A DNA stretch of 64,000 bases from Moniliella sp. 'wahieum' (lineage: Eukaryota; Basidiomycota; Moniliellomycetes; Moniliellales; Moniliellaceae). The notes under the pieces were generated by a model. It worked only from the letters and a program-made list of their open reading frames with translations, had not been told where the DNA came from and ran no database searches. The position numbers were made by a program, and so were the translations under genes. Numbering within the stretch: the first letter of the stretch is position 1; each line of letters starts with the position of its first letter. Positions 23,781-34,784 of the stretch are shown here, one piece after another. The stretch covers positions 186,001-250,000 of the forward strand of contig RSEE01000072.1 in the NCBI GenBank assembly GCA_003971905.1. Direction: 5' to 3'.

Positions 23781-25625
23781 ATGCCCGAACATCCCCCCAC
23801 AGGCATGTTCGACGCCAGCCTCCCCCCCCCGTTCCCTCCGCCGAGCTGGACGAGACCAGCGACCCCGCCGCTCTGCGCCACACGGTCACCACCCTGCGCG
23901 CCAGCCTGGCCTGGCACGCCTCCACCCTCGCCGCCATCCAAGCTGCCCACGATGCGCTCGCCCAGCGCGCTGCCGCCGACGAGGACAGCCACGACCGTGC
24001 TCGCGCAGCAGCCAATGGCGACAAGGACGCTGCCGCTGTCATTGAGCTCCTCCGCGCACAGCTCGCCCAAGCTCGCACCGAGCGCGACGAAGCACGTAGC
24101 GAGCGGGACGAGCAGGTGGGGACAGTGCGGGACCTGCGCTTGCGTCTTGAGGACTCGCGCAAGGCGTTTATGCGGTTACAGTCCGAGGGTGAGAATGTGC
24201 GTAAGGCGATTGCTGACCGGCGCCGGTCCAACCCATCCGGTGCGCCCTCAGCTGTCGGGCTGGCTCTTGCCGCCCGCGGCACCTCCCCTACCCCCGACAA
24301 GGCTGCCGCCGAGGAGGAGGAGGCCAAAGCCAAACGCGCCTCCAAGCGCGCCTCGCTCGCTTTCGGCCCCAATGGCACCATCAACATGGCCGCTGCACGC
24401 AACTTGGGTCGCTCCACCCCTCGACAGCTGCTCCATCTTCCGCTGATCACAAGTTGCGCGGCTTGTCCCTGTTGGGTGGCACACCCTCGTCATCTAACCC
24501 CCCCTCGTGGATGGCATATGCACCGCCCTCATCTCAGATCGGAGCCGAGGAGTCCCTTGCCGGCCAGGCCAACCAACCTCCTGCGCCGATTTCCAATGCG
24601 CTCGCCAGCTTAACAGGCAACGAAAATCGTCGTGCACACCATCATCGAACGTCAAGCAGTGTAAGTGGGATTAGCGCTTTCAGCTCCTCCCTCCGCCCCA
24701 TGTCTCCTTCCGGCCAGAGCGCCACTTCATCTCGTGCGCCTAGTCCCAGACCCCACCTTCCGCCGCCTCGGCCATGCAAGCAGCCGCAGCGGCCGATGCA
24801 GAGAAGAGACAGCCGATGCGAATCGGCGTCGGTCTCGCATGCTGGGAACCGGGGTTCCCTCATCCGATGGTCTGCCTGGTTCGAGCCTGGCAGCAGCCAC
24901 ATCGGAGCGACTGACTGCCCAATTGGCAGCTCGCGGGGTGGAGGTGGATCGTCTGAGACAGGAGATGCGGCGGATTCGGGACGAGTTGGACGATGCTCGC
25001 GAAGCGCGAGCGGCGTCGGAACTGTGTCTCCAAGCGTTGCGGGGATACGTTGCTTCTGCCTGCCGCCCGAACAAGGTGCCGTCGATCCAACCGAGCCCGG
25101 CACCGCCCCGACTTCGGTCGCCAACACTTCCTCCACCCCTTCGGTCGGACTACGGTTGCCTCCTCTCCCGTCGACTCGACAGGCGAGTTGGAGCCGGGCG
25201 ATGAGGGTCGCGTGCTGTCTCCCTCGCCGCCACGCCATCAGCCCCAGGAATCTTGGTCGACCAAGTTAGGGTCCATGTGGAGGCGGGCCAATCCATCGCG
25301 TGCTCCTGCCCTTGCATCCAAGGGAAAAGATGCCCAATCAGGTTCAAGTTCGTCGGGTGCCGACCTGCTTCGGTCTCGTTCCAACTCGTCTGTCCAGACG
25401 GGGACAGGAACCACGGTACCCACACCGAGTCTCCCTAGTCGCTTAACACCACACTCTTCCACCCCGTCCCCCCCCGCCGCATTGGAGGCACGGCCTGCAC
25501 CAGTAGCGGAAGAAAAGGAGGCACGGGCGGCAGCAAGTGCGGATGACACTCTTGCTACTTCTCCTGCGCTCCTAACGCTAGAGGCGGAAGTTAACGCCTC
25601 CCATCCCCAAGATCCCTCTGCGTGA
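23781..25625 (+). CDS. Coiled-coil protein of unknown function
   Basis: Start MPEHPPTGMFDASLPPPF at 23781, stop at 25623-25625, about 600 residues. Two coiled-coil segments are visible: an Ala/Arg/Glu-rich heptad region at about 23880-24220 (for example AQARTERDEARSERDEQV, then LRLRLEDSRKAFMRLQ) and a second at about 24900-25050 (ERLTAQLAARGVEVDRLRQ, RIRDELDDAREARAAS). Between and after them are Ser/Pro-rich disordered regions with HHHRTSSSVSGISAF and a C-terminal SRSNSSVQTGTG tract. No catalytic domain. The pattern fits a scaffold or cytoskeleton-associated protein, but that is only a guess from composition. Frame changes lie near 23840, 24430, 24780 and 25060. Converges with the LisH-WD40 gene. 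Confidence 0.6.
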
Positions 25626-26096
25626 CGGCCGTATAACATACTTCCACAACCCATCTCTCCTTTCCAGTTTTTGTTGGTCGCGCCTGTGTCTCGCCTGAGT
25701 AGGCAGCACATTCGGGTTGGAACGTGTCCTATTTCCCTGGTCCCCAGCGCTGGCAGGATACCCCTGCTTTGCTCAGAGACCCCGTGTTTTCACCATACCT
25801 TTTCTCATCATACCCACTGGGCAGATACAACCCCCCCTCCTCAACGATGACCCCTCTGTATGGCTCCGACGTAAGACAAGACAAAACAAGACAAGATAAG
25901 AATCCATCTTCTTTCGCCATAGCATGACCTGCCGAGCCCCCGACTGTCCCGGGACCGGTCCATAGCATGGCAGCCACCCACCTTCTCCAGAGGGCAAAAG
26001 GAACAAGGTATGGGGAGTACATGGCATGCCCACTCTCCGCCCTCGGGGCTACAGTGAGGTGTTGGCTGCCCCTCTGATGATATCCGACAATACGCT
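25626..26096. other. Convergent intergenic region
   Basis: Lies between the 3' ends of the coiled-coil and LisH-WD40 genes. An imperfect AAGACA repeat (acaagacaaaacaagacaag at about 25875) is the only structure seen. No gene. Confidence 0.4.
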
Positions 26097-28223
26097 TCAT
26101 TTGCTTGGTTCCGACCCAGTGTCAAGGAACGACAGACGCACCGTCCTGTCAAACCCAGCACTGAGAACGTACTCATCCGTCAAGGCAACCAGCCCACGAA
26201 TCGCAGTGTTTCCACCCGACGAAGCCGCGGAAGAAGAAGGGGATCCATTGGGGATCGCGCCTCGGCTCCAAGCGAGCGACTGGCGCATAAGCGCCGCGCT
26301 GCGCTCGCGTGCCTCCCTCGGGCGTCTGAGAGGATAGTTTGGCGTGCGTCGGTGAGAGTGGGAAGCGTAGCGGATGGTGCGGTCGTCGAGCTCGTGTCCG
26401 GCCGCGCTGAGGACGAGGCAGTACCATGGATGGGAACCGAGGCACGGATCCGGCCTTGCAAGTCCAAGCACCGTACCCAACCATCTTCGCCTCCTACCAC
26501 GACGGCTGTGCCGGACGGTGTCCAAGCGTGCCGAGTGACGCCGAGTGAGGACACCGCCACCCCGGTCCACAAATCCGCCGCCCGCGAGGTCCCATCGGCA
26601 TGCAGCGGGAGCAAGATTAACCGGCTGGAATGGCCGCCTGCGCCTTCCGATCCGACCAGGCCCAGGGCCGTCGATTCCGATGGACCAGTTTGTAATGTCA
26701 AGTATGCCCCACTGGGGTGCAACGACGTTTCCACCTACCCCCCGACATGCCGTGCGTCAGCACCGGCCCTGGTCCCTACCCATCCCAACTTAACCCATTC
26801 CAACGTGGAGGCAAGAGACGTACGATGCTATACGACGAATGGCGGTCGAGCCGGTGCGCATTGGTGTTGTAGGCGATATGTTCAAAGTCGCGGACGGGAC
26901 GGGCAGTGTTGTCAGTCTCGTCTGCCACGTTCATCGCGCCCAACTGGTCTTCCACCGCGTCCGAACGGGGCAACGCAACGTAGTGTACATCCGAGTCGCC
27001 TCGAACCGTATAGACGAGCCAGGCGCGCCGACGACGACCGACCACCCGTTCCCCACCCACTGTCCCACGTCCCGTGTAAAATTCGGCTTCTCCACGCCGC
27101 GGGAAATCGTCCTGCGTTCCTTGCTCTTGCTCTTCCTCCTCCTCCTCCTCCGATTCGGCGCCATCCTCCGCCCCCACTCCAGTCTGCGCCGGGACAAACA
27201 AGATCGTCTCCGGATTGGAGGTACCAGTGTGAATCGTGTGGATTTTGCTGTACCTCACGCCTGTCATGGGCACTGGCTCGTCCGCGTCCACCGGTGCGTC
27301 CGGGTCAGCTTCGTGTTCCGCCTCGGGCAGCTGGGCGTCGGGGTCAAACACAGGTTGGGCGTGAGCATCCAGGGCGTAGAGGTGAATCTGTTTGTCGTAG
27401 CCGGCCGAGGCAAAGAAACGGCCATCGGGGGTAAAGGCAACCCGAACGACAAATTTAGTGTGATCCGAGAGGATCTGTACTTTTCGCGCGTCGGTAGGAG
27501 TTTGCGCCGAATGCAGCAAATCGGTCAAGACGACGCGACCGTCCATACCGCCTGTGGCGAGAAGACGACCGGGGAGTTGGTTGGTGCGCCAAGCGAGCGC
27601 GCTAGGCGTCGACGCGCTCACACCGGCCGGAAGAGGTTGGGCAACCGACAAGATGGCCCCGCCGTGGTACCCCTCGAGTGAATCCACCACCTCCGCCTGG
27701 ACCTGGGCGAGCTGGTGAGGGGAAGGGTGGGCGTGGGGCGCAGGCAGGCCCTCAATCTGGGTGAATGCCACCCTACGGTCCGCTGCGGTGGAGGCTAGCG
27801 TGTACGAGAACGTGGTGCACAGAGTGGCAGAGGCCAAATCAAACGAATAGCGCGGGATGAAGACCGTCTGAAGCGAGAGGATGTTGGCACCATGGATGTG
27901 GCCCCAGACCGGACCGGGACACAAGCTCCACGGCCGGCCAGGATGGACGGTGGAGCCCGAAGGAAGCAGTGCACGCAGCGGATGACGCGCTGCTCGTTTC
28001 TGGGCACGCATCGCCTGGGCACGCGCGCGAGAGAGGTAGCGCTCAGCAAGCGAGGGCAGCGTCAGCCCTCCGGCACCACCGCGGGGGGCAGAGTCAGTGC
28101 AATGCCAGCCTGAGCGGCGTCCTGCTCAAAGGCGGCGAGAGTGCGGGTGTATCCAAGTTGCTCCAGGTACTGCGCAACTAGCGCATGTGCCACTTGTACC
28201 GGGTCCGCCGAGCTGTCTGCCAT
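26097..28223 (-). CDS. LisH-motif WD40-repeat protein, uncharacterised
   Basis: Start at 28223: MADSSADPVQVAHA, directly followed by a LisH dimerisation motif (LVAQYLEQLGYTRTLAAF). One missing base in a G/C run (28065-28067) separates this from the rest, LTLPSLAERYLSRARAQAMR onward. WD-like blades include LLATGGMDGRVVLTDLL, VRVAFTPDGRFFASAGYDKQ (about 27400), an acidic Glu-rich insertion near 27130, WLVYTVRGDSDVHYVALP, LHPSGAYLTLQTGPSES, WTPSGTAVVVGGEDGWVRCL and the last blade VLSAGFDRTVRLSFLD. Stop at 26097-26099. LisH-WD40 proteins often act as dimeric scaffolds in ubiquitin ligase, dynein or corepressor complexes; no specific ortholog is recognised. Two further frame changes lie near 26735 and 26300. 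Confidence 0.75.
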
Positions 28224-28225
28224 CG

Positions 28226-28231
28226 TCGCCG

Positions 28232-28265
<34 letters not shown>
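28226..28265. repeat. Trinucleotide (GTC)n tract in the 5' leader of the LisH-WD40 gene
   Basis: About 12 GTC units just upstream of the ATG at 28223 (minus strand), so they are read as GAC in the leader. The in-phase frame would give poly-Asp, but no in-frame start includes it, so it is taken as untranslated. Confidence 0.8.
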
Positions 28266-29012
28266 TGCCCTTTGAAGCGCGATTGTGAGAGTGGGTGGCC
28301 CCGTTGATCATCGAATTAAACATTGAATTGCAGTGGTGACCTCATCGGCAGCTCGGTGGCCGGTGACCTCACCGGTGAAGCTCTCGAAACTGGAAGGGTG
28401 ATCGATGATCGGGGAGCAAATAGACACGCCTCTTTCAAATAAGGAGGACCGGATCCCCAGGCCCCAAGATCCAAGGGCCCGTCGGGCTGAACGCGCCGAA
28501 GGCTGAAGACAGAAGCTGGCTACACTGAAGGGTTATCGAATCGATTGGTTGTGACCTTGTCAGCAGATGTATGACCCGTGGGTCAGTGCACAATCACTGA
28601 GTACTGACCCTTTATCGACTTCATCCAGCGTAGGCAAGCCCCGACTATCTCCCACACCTCGCCTCGTCTTCGTCCAGAGGATGAGACTCGGCTTCAAGCT
28701 TCAAGCGTCAAGAAGTAATACAATCATCGATCAGCACGCACGCAACAATGATACACGCACAGCCCCAGGCCGGACTCGGCGGAGCACCACGATGCCCACC
28801 CCTGGGCCTAAAGCCCAGGCGGGTGCACCGTGCAGTCCGCCAGCCAAAGGAGCCGCATAACCGCAACCAGAACCACAAACAAAGTCCGGGAGATGGGGGA
28901 GGGGGGGGGGGGAGAAAGAGAGAGGAGATGAGGAGGAGAGAGAGAGTCAAGAGACAAGGGTAAGGTTGGAGAGGGAGGGGGGGAGTGTCCACGCCCGTCC
29001 ACACTACCCGCG
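28266..29012. other. Intergenic region with purine-rich and repeat DNA
   Basis: About 750 bp. It includes GGTGACC words near 28340-28370, a CTTCAAG heptamer array at 28692, and a G/A-only stretch near 28888-28985 with a 12-G tract (28901-28912). No gene was recognised. Confidence 0.45.
28692..28712. repeat. Tandem odd-palindromic heptamer CTTCAAG x2 plus one variant
   Basis: CTTCAAG, CTTCAAG, CGTCAAG head to tail; the unit is CTT-C-AAG. It lies about 350 bp beyond the 3' end of the large Ser/Pro-rich gene. Confidence 0.9.
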
Positions 29013-29049
29013 CATCATACGCCCATCATACGCCCATCATACGCCCATC
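29013..29049. repeat. 11-bp tandem repeat CATCATACGCC x3, containing a stop codon
   Basis: Three full units plus the start of a fourth. The proposed stop codon of the large minus-strand gene (tca at 29037-29039) lies inside the array. Confidence 0.85.
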
Positions 29050-32000
29050 AGCACCCCCGCCGCAGTGAGGATGACCTGGGGAATGTCTCTCCACACGGTT
29101 TGCATTGCCGTGGTACGGGACGGGGACGGGGAGAGGAGCGGGCACCCCATCGCGGCCCATCCGTCTGGCAAGAGTTCTAGTTTGAGCCCGGCGTGGCACA
29201 CGCCCAGTACGACGGGGAACGTCATTGAGGGCGGGAGGGCAGACGACAAGGACAGCCGCACCGGCGATGGTAACGGCAAAGCCGAAGAGGAAGGTGAAGA
29301 GGAAGAGGAGGACGAAGAGGACGAAGCCGAAACCGAAGAGGAAGACGAAGAAGCAGAGGAAGAGGAAGACAAAGCTGAAGAACCATTGGACAAAGATGCG
29401 TCCGGTCGTTGGTCTGTGCCCAACTCCCGTTCCGGTGGCAGGGTGAGCAGCGCCGTGATGCGGAACGTGGGTGAACCACCTCGCGATCGAGGCAATCGTT
29501 AAACGCAGTGAACTGGATCCGCAACCACCGCAGCGGTTGCGCCGAGGTGAGAGGGACAGGCAGGTCCAACTGGTACGGATTGACAGCTACGGGTGCACAC
29601 ACCAGCGCGGGCGAGGGCGGGGCAAGCGTCGACGCGTGGACATGTGGATGTGGACGTGAACGTGGATGAGGATGGGGATCGAGCGTAGCCCAGGGCGCAA
29701 TGGCGTGACGATCGATAGAGGTACGCGAAGACGCAGAGGGCGAGGGAAGCGGATTCTTCGCCTGAGACTGAGTCTGAGTCTGAGGCTGAGGCTTGGCCGT
29801 GGCCGTGGTCTTGGTCTTGGTCTCGATCTTGGTCTGGGTCTGGGTCTTGGGTTGGGCTTCGGGCTGGGTCAGCGCGTCAGGCAGGGAGGTGGGATCGTGT
29901 GCCAGCTCAGGACTTCGACCAAAGCGGAACCGAAGCATTTTCGCGCACGCTTCCTCGTCGTCTTGCATCCAGCCAGGGAGGGGCGAAGGGGGCCGGCTGG
30001 GTGGAGCGTGCTGAGCCGCCAACGGGGCAGGGAGGGGCAAAGAGGGAGCACTTGAGGTTGGCTTTGGCGTTGACGTTGACGTGGCATGCGTACCGGAACC
30101 GGACGGGGCAGGCATGGGAAGCGTGGTACCATGCACCGGACCTTCCTTGGCGGGAGAAGGAGACACCTCGGTGCGCAGCACGGTGCGTGCCGAACGTGCG
30201 TGGTCATTTGGTGCCTCTCGGTCTTTTTCTTCATCCGACCGCGCTCCACGCGGCAGAGCGAAGCTCATGGCCAACGAACTGGGCCAGTGCCGGCTCCACC
30301 GTTCCTTCTCGGGACCCAAGGCCGGGGCGGGCAGGTGCGGGGTGTGCCCAGTCCTGCCCGCAGCCCCAGCCACAGCCACAGTCGGACGACTGGATGCAGC
30401 TCGAGGCCTGCTGATCGACGGTGGCGCCATCCGTGTGCCCGCGGCCAGTGACTTGCTCGAACGCATGGCCTGGGGCGACGCCTGCCGCTCGCTCTCCCGA
30501 GAGGTGGGAACGGTGATTCCAGTAGGCACCAATGTGTGTGCGGGGGCGAGGGAAGGGTCCTCGCGCGCGTCGCGCGCCACAGCAGGGCGCGCAAGAGCGC
30601 GAGCCGCCCGTGAAGCTGGGCCGGAGGAGAAGGAGGGTTCGGGCGAGGTGGGGCCTGCGGCATGACCGCTCTCGCCCGCCCGAGAAGCGTGGGCATGGTT
30701 CGAGTGGGGATGCAAATGCAAAGCACGAGCGGTGGAAGAAAGTGAGGTGGGCAACATGCGCGCCGTGCGCCGTTTGGGCACCACCTCTGTCTCGCCCAGT
30801 GGCGGTGGGCCAGAAGGAGGGGAATGCACTTTGGTCTCTTTGCTCTCTTTGGCCTTCCCGGTGGCCCCGCTGCCGGACCAGACCCAATTGGGCAAACTTG
30901 GGTGCGAAGTTGAGCCGCCGGCAAGGATGCTGGTTGTCAACCCCCGTGGGCGGGAGGGGGATTGTTCTCGTGTGCGCGGGCGGGCACGAGGGGGAGAGGC
31001 CGAGCCGGGTGAGATGAGTGGTGGCTCTTGCCTTGCCGCCTCTACGACCTGAAACTGGTGTTTCCATTGAAGCGACCGGCTCAGGCGCTCGTTTTCGGCC
31101 GCCGTGGCACCAGCCGGCGCCGACCAACCTAAAGGGGAGGGGCCCGAAGAGGAGAGGGCAGAAGTGCCACGCAAGGTGGAACTGTAGGAACGGTCTGGGC
31201 CCTCTTCATGCAGAGATGAACCGTGTTGCAAGACTGATCCGTGGAATCGAGTAAGAGTCAATATCACCATACCGTAGAGAGAAAGAGGGCGCAGGGGGGG
31301 GATTGGCGAGAAGAAAACATACCATCTTGTTCCAAGGATGCAGCCGGGTGAGGCTGAGGACGCTTAAGGTTAAAACGAGACATGAGGGCACGATCCCACC
31401 TGGAGAGGGATGCGCGGCGCTCATCCGCATTGGCACCCAGGCGTCCTAGCCTCTGAGGTCGTGAGCAAGGAAGGTTGCGCCCAATTGCTGGAGGAGAGAA
31501 GCCAAGACCATGCCCCTGATGAACCAGGTGAGTACCCGTGCGCATCCAGGTCCGACGACGGGAGCCAAGTGGTACCGTCCTGTGAAGCGCGCGCTGAGGA
31601 TGACCCTAGATCGGTCTGTGGTTGGGATGGAGGAACAGATGACTGGCACTCCGTTAGGCCCGTGAAGGAGCGGGCCCGGTGCATGCGGGACGTACGCCGC
31701 GTACCAGGAGGGAGAGGCGAGCAGGAACGAGAACCTGGGGTTGAACGGGCCATGGGCAAGCCAGTCGTTGGCACGGTAGAAAGCGGATCGGGACCGCTGT
31801 TGCGCTTGGGAGGTGCAGTGGCGAGGGAAGGAAGGAGAGTGCGCCCATGAGCACGCACATGCGGTTCGGAGGAACTGGGCGAGCGGGCGTATGCAGCAAA
31901 TGTGGTTTGGTGTGAGTGCCACCCATGGATTTTCCGGTGCTCACAGTGAAGAGGCGTAAGCGTCCGCGTCCGCGGACCGAGGTAGCCGTTGACGTAGAAC

Positions 32001-33500
32001 TTGTTGGCGTGGTCGAAGGGGGAGACGAAGGCGTGGTGGATGGGTTGGAAGATTCGGATGAAGTGGATTCGCGGGGTGTCTCCAGATCATGGTTGGCCAA
32101 ACGAATTGGGGTAAGACCATGGTGCGATCCAGAGAAGAGGAAGAGATGGAAGGTGGTAGGGGTAAGAGTAAAGACGGTGGTGGACCGTGGGGCGAGCGGA
32201 AACGGGCCACAGGACTTGAAGGTTTCTTGTCCGTCATGGGCACGGCCCTGGGAAGGGGGGTCGGTGGTGCAGGCAAACGCGAAACAAGGATAAGCATAGA
32301 CTGCTGGGCAGTGCGGGGAGCGCTGCGGAAGAAACTGGGGATGCTCACGTCCGAGAGGGTTTCGGGTGTGCAGTGGGCCAATATCAAGAAGCGTCTTCCC
32401 GGACCCGGGTTGAGGGGAAGGACAACGTGGAGGCATTCAATGATGCCTGTGGCAATGGGGAGGCGAAAAAGCCGATGGAAGAGAGCGCATCACGGTACTC
32501 GGTCAGCCATCGACCACATCCGTGTGGTCCAACAGAGGAGACGGATGGAGAGATATACTGCCACAACGGACGGAGGGCCAGGTCATCCTCATCCTCATCC
32601 CCATCCCCCTCCAAGTCAGTGTCGGAGCGGTCCAGTTGGGAAGGAAACAGGAGCCCTCGGTCGGCGGACGACTCCTCGGTATCAGATACAGTGGGACGCG
32701 CCAAGGAGGCACACAGAAAGCTCGATGTTCGAGGGCGAGCCTTATTTGGGTGGAAACGCCGACGCATCGCAGAGCCTCAGCGATCAAGTCCGAGTCAAGC
32801 GAGGCAATGTCGCGGTCCGAATCAAGACCAAGACTGGCGAACCCGCCCAGTAGCCCCGAGGGAGGCGTCAGGGGGCCAGGATGCGAGTCATGCCGGGCCA
32901 CGGAGGAGGCAGGAGGGAGTGCTAAGGGATGAAGAAGGGCGGGCACAGCTACGACGCAGGTGTTGTGCAAAGGAGTCCTCGTTATCCTCCAGACCGGTAG
33001 CAGCAGGAGAGGGGCGCGCAGGGTGCGGGTGGAGGGGTGGTGGCGGACTAGGGGCCAGGGTGGTGGGCGACACGGAGGGCAAGGGAGGGGCCCAGGCGAT
33101 GGGGGTAGGGGGTCGCCGATGCTGTTGATGGATGGGGACGGGGTGAGGGAGGGCGGGGGCGAGGAGGCAGAGAGGCGGGCGGGGCACGGGAGGGGATGTT
33201 GGCCAGGGCGCGGTTGCGGGCGTGGGAAGAGAGGAGGCCGAGCGTAATAGACGAGCGATGACGGAGGGGCGGGGGGAGAAAGTGGGAGGAGGGCGAGGGC
33301 GAAGGGGACGGCGACGGGGACGGCGAGGGCGAGGCGAGGGCAAGAGAGACGCCGGCAGCGGCAGCGGGGCATGCTGGCGCTGCTGGTGCGTCGGCGGAGA
33401 TGACGCGTGGACGGTGGCCGTCGAGGCTGGAAGATGGATGGCCGTCGACGCCTGGCGGGGGGAGGGCAGCGAGATGGTGATTGCAGATGGAGCCGGGCAT
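29037..33500 (-). CDS. Large Ser/Pro-rich protein with a conserved-looking core, function unknown
   Basis: Composite minus-strand gene of roughly 1,450 residues. A plausible start at 33500 gives MPGSICNHHLAALPPPG, then a Pro/Ser-rich N-terminus. Ordered segments follow: SLDSDLIAEAL, WLTEYRDALSSIGFFASPL (about 32480), TTFHLFLFSGSHHGLTPIRL (about 32120), and a hydrophobic, folded-looking core at about 31780-31440 (NDWLAHGPFNPRFSFLLASP, HLAPVVGPGCARVLTWF, GMVLASLLQQLGATFLAHDL). An intron (31234-31322, gtatgt...cag) joins LEQD to VLQHGSSLHEEGPDRSY in frame. Next comes a long Ser/Pro/Thr-rich region with a Thr/Gln/Lys stretch, then LRWLRIQFTAFNDCL, a poly-Ser tract and a terminal VWRDIPQVILTAAGVLMGV. 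I do not recognise the family. Several frame changes are present. It could conceivably be two genes, but the intron phase supports a continuous 3' part. Confidence 0.5.
29275..29395. repeat. (GAAGAG)-type repeat encoding a poly-Ser tract
   Basis: About 120 bp of imperfect GAAGAG/GAAGAC units on the plus strand, read on the minus strand. The frame continuous with both flanks gives a Ser-rich tract; other frames give Leu/Phe or Pro/Leu runs. Confidence 0.7.
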
Positions 33501-34208
33501 GGGTGATCGATAGGTGTCGATAATCGATAGTCGATAGCTGCAGCAGCCGCCAGCCACAGCCGCCACAGCAGCACAGGGGAGCAGTCTCATGCATGCTCAC
33601 GCATCGCCTCACGCGTCACACTCATCCCATGCATCAATCATCGATCACGCCTCACGCCTCACGACTCAGTCGCAGCACCAAGTACTAATAGCACTCACAA
33701 ATCATCCATCCCACACCATGCATCACCGCCTACTAGATACCACCCTTGCAGGCAGCACGAGCCCTGCCGCAGCACGCGCGCCACCACTTCCGGTGGCAGC
33801 TACATCGCTCGGCCTGCGCTGCGCTGCCCTGCCTATCTGCCTGCGCCTGCCGCACCTTGCCGGGCACATCATGCATCCGCCATCACGCCATGCCACCGCT
33901 CGGCTGCTGTCGTCGCAAGCCGCGTTTTCCCACACGGGCGCTGTGGGACTGTCTGGCCAGCGGCATCACTAGCAGCGCCAGGCTGTGCCAGGCAGGAAAC
34001 AGCAGCACGCACCAACTCGCATTCTGGAAGCTGGGCGCTGGAGCCGGGAGCATCGAGCAGGGCGTTTTGCGCCGCATGCAGCTGGCACGGGGGTCGCGCT
34101 GGGCCCTGGCAAGCCTGCGCATCGCAGGCGATCGTAGTCGATGTCGTGGTACCCTGTTGTACCCTCCTGGGCATGTTGCTGGCGCGCATGCCCCAGGGGC
34201 GCACACTT

Positions 34209-34223
34209 CCCCCCCCCCCCCCC
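34209..34223. repeat. Poly-C tract (15 C)
   Basis: Homopolymer of about 15 C in non-coding DNA. Confidence 0.85.
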
Positions 34224-34674
34224 GATCCCGATGGGTAGTATACTTACAGTCCTTAGTGGCTAGCGCAGTGGCTGGACAGGCGGGGCAGTGGTGGGGCACG
34301 GGCCGGCAGCAGACGGCTTGGACAGACGCCGTGGCGCAGGACTGGCGCAGGCTGCGCAAGCTCTGCACGCCCTGCTGCTCGCTGCGCTCAGCCTGACTCA
34401 CCCAGTAGGCATTCAAATGTTCAGCGCAGCGCCTCCCCGGGCCCCGCGCACTTACTAGGCCACACCGCTGCACGCTGCACGGGCCGCGTCTGCTCCCACG
34501 TACCTCCGCAGTGCATCATGCATCACAACCTTGGTAAGCAAGCCACGCATTATGCTTGGTGGCATCATGCATCGCATCCTGTCCTGCGCGTAAGCAGAAG
34601 CGCGTAGCATGCCAGCAGCGCGCTGCTCGAGTGTGCGCTGTCTGTGACGCGTCCCACACACATCACATGCCGCA

Positions 34675-34688
34675 TGTCACATGTCACA
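34675..34688. repeat. Tandem odd-palindromic heptamer TGTCACA x2
   Basis: Two exact copies of TGT-C-ACA. The same unit, also in two copies, recurs at 56785. Confidence 0.9.
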
Positions 34689-34763
34689 TGCGCATCGCAC
34701 CATTGCAAATTTCCTTCGGCCCATTCCATATTCACATGCGGGTTGGACGTTGCACAGATAAGA

Positions 34764-34784
34764 TCTAAGATCTAAGATCTAAGA
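34764..34784. repeat. Tandem odd-palindromic heptamer TCTAAGA x3
   Basis: Three exact copies of TCT-A-AGA, giving overlapping AGATCT palindromes at each junction. A 1.7-copy version occurs at 39776. Confidence 0.92.

Noticed and set aside
28223-28323. A poly-Asp N-terminus on the LisH-WD40 protein
   Set aside because: The Asp run is in a different frame from the LisH motif; the ATG at 28223 with MADSSADPVQVAHA reads directly into LisH.
29275-29395. A Phe/Leu-rich transmembrane segment encoded by the GAAGAG repeat on the minus strand
   Set aside because: The hydrophobic reading exists only in a frame that fits neither flank; the frame shared with the downstream conserved-looking C-terminus gives a poly-Ser tract.
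34209-34223. Poly-C tract as a possible assembly join
   Set aside because: Similar long C or G tracts occur at 17716 and 28901 in unrelated contexts, and sequence character does not change across this one.
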